64,000 nucleotides of DNA from Cellulophaga sp. HaHaR_3_176 (GTDB lineage Bacteria; Bacteroidota; Bacteroidia; Flavobacteriales; Flavobacteriaceae): contig NZ_CP058990.1 in assembly GCF_019021925.1 (NCBI RefSeq), forward strand, positions 2,630,001 through 2,694,000, in the 5' to 3' direction. Each line of letters begins with the position of its first letter. The stretch's first letter is position 1. The notes beneath the pieces are model-generated. The model searched no databases. It was given only the letters and a program-made list of their open reading frames with translations, and was not told where the DNA came from. The translations under genes and the position numbers were made by a program. Positions 57,314 to 64,000 of the stretch are shown here, in pieces.

Positions 57314-58846
57314 CTAGTGTACTTTTCCCATTAATTTTTTTATTAACGGTGATGCTATTAGTACTATAGCTGCCGCTCCAAGAGCATATTTAGCAACCAA
57401 CCCAAACCCATCAGTATAAATACCTAAAGTTTCTAAACCACCTACATTTTTATCTGTACTCTCAATAGCTAATTGCTTACCAATGAAACCTACGATTTGA
57501 AAAGCAAATGCTGATGCTAAAAACCAAATACCCATCATAAATGCTACAATACGCTTTGGAGATAAATCTGTTATTTTAGATAACCCTACAGGAGACATAA
57601 ATAATTCACCTATAGAAATTAAGAAGTACATGATTAATAAATAAGAAAACGGAACCATCCCATTCTCATCTGCGCTTCCACTACTCATTGATAGTATTAA
57701 GAAACTTATACCTGCAAAAGCTAATCCTAAACCAAATTTATATGGAGTACGTGGGTCTAATTTTTTCTTTTTCAAATAAGTAAACATCATTGAAATAGGA
57801 ATAGATAGAATTATAATATACATTGAGTTCAATGCATTAGTTTGCGAAGCATCTATAAAAGTTAGATTAACGTTACGCGCTGCAAACAATGTAATAATAC
57901 TACCTGAAAGCTCGTGAAAGCCCCAGAAAATTGTAATGAAAAAAGTTATTAAAATAGCCACAATAAGCTTTTTACGTTCTTCTGCAGTAGCCTCTACTAA
58001 TATTTTCAATAGAAATAAACCTATTGCTACCGCTATAACATAAAAGATTATGTTTACAATATTATCATCCTCAAGAAAACTACCTTTCTCACCTAAAGCC
58101 TTATAAGACGAAAGTAAATAAGCTATAAGAGGAACAGAAGCAACTGCTAAAACAGGAATCATTATTCCTTGTTTTACTCCTAATATTGGCTTATCCAAAA
58201 TAGTTTCTGTCGGTGGTAAACCTCTGTCTCCGAAAACATTTTTCTTAATTCCACTCCAAAAAGCAATCAAACCTAGCATCATACCAATTCCGGCAAGTCC
58301 AAAACCATAATGCCAGCCATATTCTCTACCAAGCCATCCACAAAGTAACGGAGCTACAAAACCACCGATATTAATACCCATATAAAAGATAACAAAACCA
58401 GAATCTTTACGGATATCATCTTCTTTATAAAGAGAACCTACAAAGGTTGAAATATTTGGCTTAAAAAAACCATTACCTACAACTATTAGCGCTAGAGCTA
58501 TAAAAAACGCATAATTATTTTCTACTGCTAAAACAAAATGCCCGAATGCCATTAGTATTCCACCTAAAAAGACGGAATTTCTCATTCCTAATATTTTATC
58601 AGAAATACGACCACCAATAACTGTAGATGCGTAAACTAAAGACCCATAAGATGCGTATACGGCTGCTGCTGCAAAATCTCTTGTCGAAAGAGCTTCAAAA
58701 ACAACATCAACCATGTACAACGTAAGTAACGCTCGCATTCCATAAAAACTAAATCGTTCCCACAGCTCTGCAAAAAACAAATAAAACAGGCCTTTGGGGT
58801 GCCCGAACATTTCTTGCTCTTCAAAGGTTTTAATGGTATTTTTCAT
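57314..58846 (-). CDS. POT-family proton-dependent peptide transporter
   Basis: This 510-residue protein has about 14 membrane helices. The family motif appears at the N-terminus (FFAELWERFSFYGMRALLTLYMV), including the ExxERFxYY-like motif. FIFYMGINIGGFVAP and GNGFFKPNISTFVG are typical POT segments. It imports di- and tripeptides with protons. The DPP IV-like peptidase gene ends 30 bases upstream of its start, so the pair links extracellular peptide cleavage to uptake. Confidence 0.94.
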   Translation of the reverse strand: MKNTIKTFEEQEMFGHPKGLFYLFFAELWERFSFYGMRALLTLYMVDVVFEALSTRDFAAAAVYASYGSLVYASTVIGGRISDKILGMRNSVFLGGILMAFGHFVLAVENNYAFFIALALIVVGNGFFKPNISTFVGSLYKEDDIRKDSGFVIFYMGINIGGFVAPLLCGWLGREYGWHYGFGLAGIGMMLGLIAFWSGIKKNVFGDRGLPPTETILDKPILGVKQGIMIPVLAVASVPLIAYLLSSYKALGEKGSFLEDDNIVNIIFYVIAVAIGLFLLKILVEATAEERKKLIVAILITFFITIFWGFHELSGSIITLFAARNVNLTFIDASQTNALNSMYIIILSIPISMMFTYLKKKKLDPRTPYKFGLGLAFAGISFLILSMSSGSADENGMVPFSYLLIMYFLISIGELFMSPVGLSKITDLSPKRIVAFMMGIWFLASAFAFQIVGFIGKQLAIESTDKNVGGLETLGIYTDGFGLVAKYALGAAAIVLIASPLIKKLMGKVH

Positions 58847-58876
58847 ATATAATTTGTTAGTTTTCTTGAGTTTTGA

Positions 58877-61042
58877 TTATAAATTAGCTTTGATAAAATT
58901 TGTCATTTTTGTATACAAATGAAGCCTCGTATTACCCCCATAAATACCATGGTTTTTATCTGGATATATAGACCAATCAAATTGCTTATTTGCCTGTACT
59001 AAAGCCTCTACCATACGCATACTGTTTTGCACATGCACATTGTCATCGCCAGTACCATGTACCAATAAATATTTACCTTTTAAAAGTTCTGGATAATTAA
59101 ATGGCGAGTTATCGTCATAACCACTAGCATTTTCTTGAGGTGTTTGCATATAACGCTCAGTGTATATGCTGTCGTAAAAACGCCATGATGTAACTGGTGC
59201 TACTGCTATTGCCATTTCAAAAGTATCATTCCCTTTCAAAACACAATTAGTAGACATAAAACCACCATAACTCCAACCCCAAATACCAGTTCTATTATCA
59301 TCTACATACGCTAGCTCACTTAACTGTTTTGCTGCAGCTATTTGATCTTCAACTTCGTATTTACCTAATTCTTTCTGAGTAACTTTTTTAAAATCTCTTC
59401 CTTTAAACCCTGTTCCTCGACCATCAACACAAGCAACAATATAACCTTCTGATGCCAATAATTGATACCAATAATCATTTGCCGACATCCATGTATTAGA
59501 AACTGACTGAGAACCAGGTCCACTATATTGAAACATAAATAATGGATATTTTTTAGTTGCATCAAAATTAGCTGGTTTAATCATCCACATGTTTAAATCA
59601 TTTCCATTGACAGAAATAGTAGAAAATTCTTTAGCGCTAATTTCATATGACTCTAAGGCTTTTGATAAACCTTCATTATTAAGTATTTCTTTTACTTTTT
59701 CACCTGTCAAAGCAGTATGCAAAGTGTATTCTGGTGGTGTAACTGCATTTGAAAAAGTATTTATAAAATAAGTAAAGTCTGCACTAAAATCCGCATTGTT
59801 CTGACCATCTTTAGATGTTAATCTTTTTTTAGAACCTCCACTTGTATCAATACTATATACATCTCTATTTATAGATCCATTTTCTGTAGATTGGAAATAC
59901 ACTTTATCTTCATTTTGATCATAACCATAATAATTCGTTACTTCCCAATCACCTTTTGTAATTTGATTCATCAACTCACCATCCTCATTATATAAATAAA
60001 TATGGTTATACCCGTCTTTTTCACTTGTCCAGATAAAGCTATCATCTTCTAGAAAAGTTAAATTATCAGTAATATCTACATAAGCGGCATCTTTTTCTTC
60101 TAAAAGAAGTGACACACTATTTTTCTTTGCATTTACAGCATATAGTTTTAAATTATCTTGATGTCTATTTAAAACCTGAACACTTAGCGTATTTTTACTA
60201 TTCATCCACTCAATACGTGGTATGTAATAAGCACCTTCGATATTTACATTATTTATGGCTCCTGACTTCACATCTAACATATGTAATGATACGATAGCAT
60301 TATCTTCACCAGCTTTTGGATATTTAAAAACGTTTTGTGTTTGGTATAAATCTTGACCATATATATCCATAGAAAATTCAGGAACATTGGTCTCATCAAA
60401 TCTTAGAAAAGCAATTTTAGTACCATCTGAATTCCAATCAAAAGCTCTTACAAATGCAAACTCTTCTTCGTAAACCCAATCAGTAACACCATTAATAATT
60501 TTATTTTTCACTCCATCTTGAGTTACTTTAGTAGTTGTTTTGTTAGCTATGTCAAAAATGTACATGTTATTTTCAAATACATAGGCAACTTTACTATTGT
60601 CTGGAGAAAGCGTTGGCTCTTGAATTTTATTATCTGAAATTTTAATTGTTGCTTTCGTTTTTACATCATAAATATAAAAAACACCTAAAGTTGAATGCCT
60701 AAATACCGATTCAATCTCCGTTGCTAATAAAACTTTGCTTTCATCTATACTAAATTCATATGAAGAAAAGTATGGTACATCTTTTAAATTTGAAGAGTTT
60801 ACGATAGTTCCTACTTTTTCAAGACTTACATAATCGTATATATCTACACTAGTGGTTTTTGTAGCTCTATCAAAATTTAAGACCGTATATTGAGTTCCAT
60901 TTTTTAAGGATTTTAAAGCATCTAATCGTTCAGTTCTGAATGTTCCTCCCCAAATTTCTTCAAGTTTAATCTTACTTTTTTGTGCGTTAGTAATAGCTGT
61001 TAAACTGAATACCAAAAGGAAAAGAAAAGTTAGTTTTTTCAT
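58877..61042 (-). CDS. Dipeptidyl peptidase IV-like S9 peptidase
   Basis: This 721-residue protein has a signal peptide (LTFLFLLVFSLTAITNA), an N-terminal beta-propeller domain and a C-terminal alpha/beta hydrolase. The triad is visible: Ser in GIWGWSYGGFMS, Asp in LVHGTGDDNVHVQNS and His in PDKNHGIYGG. The propeller has VYEEEFAFVRAFDWNSDG, with the Glu pair that binds the peptide N-terminus in DPP IV. It removes N-terminal dipeptides in the periplasm or outside. It is the first gene of the operon with the POT transporter. Confidence 0.95.
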   Translation of the reverse strand: MKKLTFLFLLVFSLTAITNAQKSKIKLEEIWGGTFRTERLDALKSLKNGTQYTVLNFDRATKTTSVDIYDYVSLEKVGTIVNSSNLKDVPYFSSYEFSIDESKVLLATEIESVFRHSTLGVFYIYDVKTKATIKISDNKIQEPTLSPDNSKVAYVFENNMYIFDIANKTTTKVTQDGVKNKIINGVTDWVYEEEFAFVRAFDWNSDGTKIAFLRFDETNVPEFSMDIYGQDLYQTQNVFKYPKAGEDNAIVSLHMLDVKSGAINNVNIEGAYYIPRIEWMNSKNTLSVQVLNRHQDNLKLYAVNAKKNSVSLLLEEKDAAYVDITDNLTFLEDDSFIWTSEKDGYNHIYLYNEDGELMNQITKGDWEVTNYYGYDQNEDKVYFQSTENGSINRDVYSIDTSGGSKKRLTSKDGQNNADFSADFTYFINTFSNAVTPPEYTLHTALTGEKVKEILNNEGLSKALESYEISAKEFSTISVNGNDLNMWMIKPANFDATKKYPLFMFQYSGPGSQSVSNTWMSANDYWYQLLASEGYIVACVDGRGTGFKGRDFKKVTQKELGKYEVEDQIAAAKQLSELAYVDDNRTGIWGWSYGGFMSTNCVLKGNDTFEMAIAVAPVTSWRFYDSIYTERYMQTPQENASGYDDNSPFNYPELLKGKYLLVHGTGDDNVHVQNSMRMVEALVQANKQFDWSIYPDKNHGIYGGNTRLHLYTKMTNFIKANL

Positions 61043-61180
61043 TTATTCTCAAAATTTCATTAAAAAGGTCAAGTTTAGTAATTATTTCACATAAAAATAA
61101 ACTTTTAACAATAAATATAACATCATAAATAGCCTAGAAACTCAATGAAAAATGGCTTAAAATCGTAAACTGGTAATTAC

Positions 61181-61188
61181 TATCTTTG
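61181..61188 (+). promoter_or_regulatory. -7 box before the HMG-CoA reductase gene (TATCTTTG)
   Basis: An exact TAnnTTTG lies 21 bases before the ATG at 61210. It overlaps the alternative TTG at 61186, so translation from that TTG is ruled out if this promoter is used. Confidence 0.5.
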
Positions 61189-61209
61189 AAATTCGAAACC
61201 AAATATGAT

Positions 61210-62529
61210 ATGATTACTCCTATTCAAGGATTTTCCAAGCTTACAAAAGACCAAAAAATAAAGTGGATTGCGGAAAAGTATACTACAAATACGCAAGAAA
61301 CTATAACTACTTTGACTAAGTATTGGAACACTGATGCGACACTCCAAAAGCTACATGATGAATTTATTGAAAATACAATCTCTAACTATTACCTGCCATT
61401 AGGAATCGCTCCAAATTTCCTGATTAACAACAAGTTATACGCCATACCAATGGCAATTGAAGAAAGCTCTGTAGTTGCTGCAGCAAGTAAAGCTGCTAAA
61501 TTTTGGCTAGGTAAGGGCGGCTTTAAAACTACTGTTCTGGGTACTGAAAAGGTTGGTCAAGTGCACTTTATGTACAAAGGAGATTCGAAAAAATTAAAAA
61601 CTTTTTTCGATTATATAAAACCGATACTTTTAAAAGACTCTTTACACCTTACCCAAAATATGGTAAAAAGAGGTGGAGGCGTTTTAGATATAGAATTAAG
61701 AAATAAAACAAAAGATTTAGCAGACTACTACCAATTACATTGCACATTTGAAACAAAAGATGCAATGGGAGCCAATTTCATAAACTCTTGTTTAGAACAA
61801 TTTGCACAAACATTAAAAAGAGAGGCTGAAAATTATTCAGACTTCACAACTAATGATGAAAAGGTTGAAGTTGTTATGAGTATTTTAAGCAACTATGTTC
61901 CAAATTGTATAGTTAAAGCAGAAGTTAGTTGCCCTGTTGAGGATTTAAATGATGATAAAACTATTGCACCAACAGAGTTTGCTAAAAAAATGATTAGAGC
62001 TGTTAATATTGCAAAAGTAGAACCATATAGAGCTGTAACACATAATAAAGGTATTATGAACGGTATTGACGCAGTTGTTTTAGCCACAGGTAATGACTTT
62101 AGAGCCATTGAAGCGGGAATACATGCATATGCAGCAAAAAACGGCTCATACACCAGCCTAACACATGCTAGTATTGACAAAGGAATATTTAAATTTTGGA
62201 TTGAAATACCTCTAGCTTTAGGTACCATTGGTGGCTTAACTGGACTGCACCCTTTAGTTAAACTAGCTTTAGAAATTTTACAAAAACCTACCGCTAAAGA
62301 TTTAATGCAAATTGTTGCTGTTGCAGGTCTTGCCCAAAATTTTGCTGCTGTACGTTCTTTAGTAACTACTGGTATTCAACAAGGCCATATGAAAATGCAC
62401 TTGATGAATATTTTAAATCAACTGGGAGCTACTGACGATGAAAAAAACATTCTTGTAAATCATTTTAAAAAGAATACAGTAACACATAGTGGCGTAATTT
62501 CTGAATTTGAAAAACTTCGCAAAAACTAA
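61210..62529 (+). CDS. Hydroxymethylglutaryl-CoA reductase (class II type)
   Basis: This 439-residue protein matches class II (degradative-type) HMG-CoA reductases: ENTISNYYLPLGIAPNFLINNKLYAIPMAIEESSVVAAAS in the substrate-binding part (split over several motifs), DAMGANFINSC with the catalytic Asp/Asn region, and GTIGGLTGLHP near the end. In Flavobacteriaceae it makes mevalonate, the start of isoprenoid synthesis. I use the ATG at 61210, not the TTG at 61186 that lies in the -7 box. Its stop overlaps the GHMP kinase start by one base. Confidence 0.95.
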   Translation: MITPIQGFSKLTKDQKIKWIAEKYTTNTQETITTLTKYWNTDATLQKLHDEFIENTISNYYLPLGIAPNFLINNKLYAIPMAIEESSVVAAASKAAKFWLGKGGFKTTVLGTEKVGQVHFMYKGDSKKLKTFFDYIKPILLKDSLHLTQNMVKRGGGVLDIELRNKTKDLADYYQLHCTFETKDAMGANFINSCLEQFAQTLKREAENYSDFTTNDEKVEVVMSILSNYVPNCIVKAEVSCPVEDLNDDKTIAPTEFAKKMIRAVNIAKVEPYRAVTHNKGIMNGIDAVVLATGNDFRAIEAGIHAYAAKNGSYTSLTHASIDKGIFKFWIEIPLALGTIGGLTGLHPLVKLALEILQKPTAKDLMQIVAVAGLAQNFAAVRSLVTTGIQQGHMKMHLMNILNQLGATDDEKNILVNHFKKNTVTHSGVISEFEKLRKN

Positions 62530-63437
62530 TGACTAAAAAATTTTACAGCAATGGAAAGTTATTAATTACCGGAGAGTACGCTGTACTTGATGGAGCTATC
62601 AGCTTAGCCATTCCAACAAAAAAAGGGCAAACATTATTAATTACTGAAAAAGATAATAATGAAATTTATTGGCAGAGTTTAGATATCACCAACAAAGAAT
62701 GGTTTACTGCTGTATTTGATTTAAACTCATTAACTATTAAAACTACTAGCGATCAAGAAATTGCTAGTATATTGCAAAAAATGCTAATTGAAGCAAAAAA
62801 ATTAAATTTTGATTTTTTAAACACTTCATTTGGTTATGAAATAAAGACAGAACTAGGTTTCGCTAGAGATTGGGGCTTAGGCTCTTCATCTACACTAATA
62901 AACAACATTGCACAATGGGCAAAAGTAGATCCTTATACCCTTTTATGGAACTCTTTTAAAGGCAGTGGCTATGATATTGCTTGTGCTAGCAACAACACAC
63001 CTATAACATATCAATTAATTGATAAAAGACCTATCACAAGACAAATAAACTTCAATCCCACTTTTAAAGATGCAATTTATTTTATTCATTTAAATAAAAA
63101 ACAAAATAGTAGAGATGGTATTACTACATACAGAAAGGCTGAATTTGATTTAGATGCGTTTATAATAGCTATTAACAAATTAACCGAAGAATTTATTACC
63201 TGCACATATTTAGAAACCTTTCAAGATTTAATAAAAAACCATGAAGCCATAGTTTCTAAAGTTTTAAAAACACCAACAATACAAGAGCAATTATTTTATA
63301 ATTACAAAGGAGCCATTAAAAGTTTAGGTGCTTGGGGAGGCGATTTTATTATGGCTGCTGGAGATAAAAACACTCCTAATTATTTTAAAGATAAAGGATA
63401 CACTACTGTTCTTTCTTTTGATGATATGACGCTCTAG
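62529..63437 (+). CDS. GYDIA-family GHMP kinase (mevalonate-pathway type)
   Basis: This 302-residue protein has the GHMP fold: an N-terminal GEYAVLDGAISLAIP, the ATP loop RDWGLGSSSTLINNI and the family-naming GYDIACA near residue 150. The family is likely a mevalonate or phosphomevalonate kinase of Bacteroidota. The TAATG overlap with the HMG-CoA reductase gene supports a shared mevalonate role. The exact phosphoacceptor is not proven by sequence. Confidence 0.9.
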   Translation: MTKKFYSNGKLLITGEYAVLDGAISLAIPTKKGQTLLITEKDNNEIYWQSLDITNKEWFTAVFDLNSLTIKTTSDQEIASILQKMLIEAKKLNFDFLNTSFGYEIKTELGFARDWGLGSSSTLINNIAQWAKVDPYTLLWNSFKGSGYDIACASNNTPITYQLIDKRPITRQINFNPTFKDAIYFIHLNKKQNSRDGITTYRKAEFDLDAFIIAINKLTEEFITCTYLETFQDLIKNHEAIVSKVLKTPTIQEQLFYNYKGAIKSLGAWGGDFIMAAGDKNTPNYFKDKGYTTVLSFDDMTL

Positions 63438-63461
63438 AAAATGTAGCATTTATTTAAAATT

Positions 63462-63492
63462 AAAAAAACCTCCTTTAAAAGGAGGCTTTTTT
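63462..63492. terminator. Shared terminator of the GHMP kinase and ppiD genes
   Basis: CCTCCTTT (63469-63476) and AAAGGAGG (63478-63485) form an 8-bp stem with A-run before and T-run after, so it can end transcription both ways between convergent genes. Confidence 0.8.
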
Positions 63493-63514
63493 AATACTAT
63501 ATATTTAATCAATA

Positions 63515-64000
63515 TTAATAAAACATTGATCTGTTATCTTCTATTTCAGAACCTTCCTTTAAAGACTCATAAACAGCTGCATTTACTCTATTTACTTTCG
63601 AAGCTTTTAAAGTATTAGAAAAAGTACTATAGTTTTCTAATTTTGTAGCTTCGGTCTTTTTTGTTACAGAAACCATAAAAATACCTGTCTCACCTTCTAT
63701 AAGACCAGAGGTTTTTCCTTCGCCAAGCACATAAGCTGTACCTACTACTGCAGGCTCTCTACCAGCTCCTGGAAGGGTTGGAGATTTAACTGTTAATGCT
63801 GAAGCAGTTGATGAAGACACATTGTTATCTTTTGCAAAAGCATCAAAAGATTTGCCTTTATTATCACTTAGAATTTTAACTGCTTTTTTTTCTTTACGTA
63901 AAATAGGAAGAACAGTTGCTGAAGCATCTTCAGAAGACATTAATCCTTTTTTATATTTAGCAGTCAATTGAACAATTGCATACCCATCATTAAGATCAAA
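63515..64000 (-). CDS. PpiD-like periplasmic peptidyl-prolyl isomerase, C-terminal part (runs off the right edge)
   Basis: A frame is open leftward from the window edge to a stop at 63515 (161 codons seen). It has NDGYAIVQLTAKYKKGLMS, then alternating helical and beta segments (GLIEGETGIFMVSVTKKTEA) and the end EGSEIEDNRSMFY. This is the C-terminal region of PpiD/SurA-type folding factors of Bacteroidota. The PPIase domain and membrane anchor would lie beyond the edge. The TTG at 63967 is internal and not a start. Confidence 0.85.
   Translation of the reverse strand, partial: FDLNDGYAIVQLTAKYKKGLMSSEDASATVLPILRKEKKAVKILSDNKGKSFDAFAKDNNVSSSTASALTVKSPTLPGAGREPAVVGTAYVLGEGKTSGLIEGETGIFMVSVTKKTEATKLENYSTFSNTLKASKVNRVNAAVYESLKEGSEIEDNRSMFY

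Overview
The window is about 33% G+C and comes from a member of the Bacteroidota, almost certainly family Flavobacteriaceae. The main evidence is a gldK-gldL-gldM-gldN cluster (gliding motility / type IX secretion), HYC_CC_PP and GYDIA-type GHMP kinase families, a mevalonate-pathway HMG-CoA reductase, and promoter -7 boxes of the Bacteroidota form TAnnTTTG in place of -10/-35 boxes. I cannot name the genus. Nearly all the sequence is ordinary chromosomal coding DNA. I see no rRNA, tRNA, CRISPR array, insertion sequence or prophage.

Left part (1-13.5 kb). The window opens with the 5' end of an AraC-type regulator, a DUF983 membrane protein, a tiny membrane peptide and an NAD(P)-binding reductase. 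A leftward tripartite efflux operon follows (adaptor, RND pump, TolC, then a small CPXCG zinc-ribbon protein). Next come three tandem secreted leucine-rich-repeat proteins with plant-type 24-residue repeats, an ABC-F ATPase and a second DUF983 copy.

Middle-left (13.5-25.3 kb). A FAD-dependent amine oxidase-like gene precedes (on the map) the leftward cluster topA, ureohydrolase-fold gene, gldK, gldL, gldM, gldN. The ureohydrolase-fold protein appears to have lost half of its metal ligands. Upstream of topA lies a decayed LVIVD-repeat lipoprotein with at least four frameshifts and one in-frame stop, then a SAM-dependent methyltransferase.

Middle (25.4-32.3 kb). A rightward run carries miaB, a sensor-less sigma-54 activator, lptE, a TPR-like protein and secG, followed by groES-groEL. 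Upstream of groES is a sequence with the exact spacing of a sigma-54 promoter (GG-N10-GC), which suggests heat-shock chaperonin control by RpoN and possibly by the activator encoded 2-3 kb upstream.

Copper island (32.4-38.7 kb). Leftward genes encode an HYC_CC_PP protein, an AraC-type regulator fused to an HMA-like CxxC domain, a Cu+-type P1B ATPase, a TonB-dependent receptor and a secreted HMA protein. Nearly every product carries cysteine pairs, consistent with a metal-sensing, export and trafficking unit.

Right part (38.8-64 kb). Housekeeping genes follow: a GAF-type methionine sulfoxide reductase-like protein, purH (with a 15-bp-arm palindrome abutting its start codon), the rod-shape cluster mreB-mreC-mreD-mrdA-rodA, a secreted-type endonuclease, selO, a tail-specific protease, surE-(membrane protein)-lpxB-NlpC/P60-comEC, a POT peptide transporter with dipeptidyl peptidase IV (peptide use), HMG-CoA reductase with a GHMP kinase (mevalonate pathway), and the 3' end of a PpiD-like periplasmic isomerase.

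I found no clearly new multi-gene system. The most interesting points are the sigma-54-like groESL promoter, the inactive-looking ureohydrolase beside the gld genes, the HMA-AraC fusion regulator and the purH palindrome.
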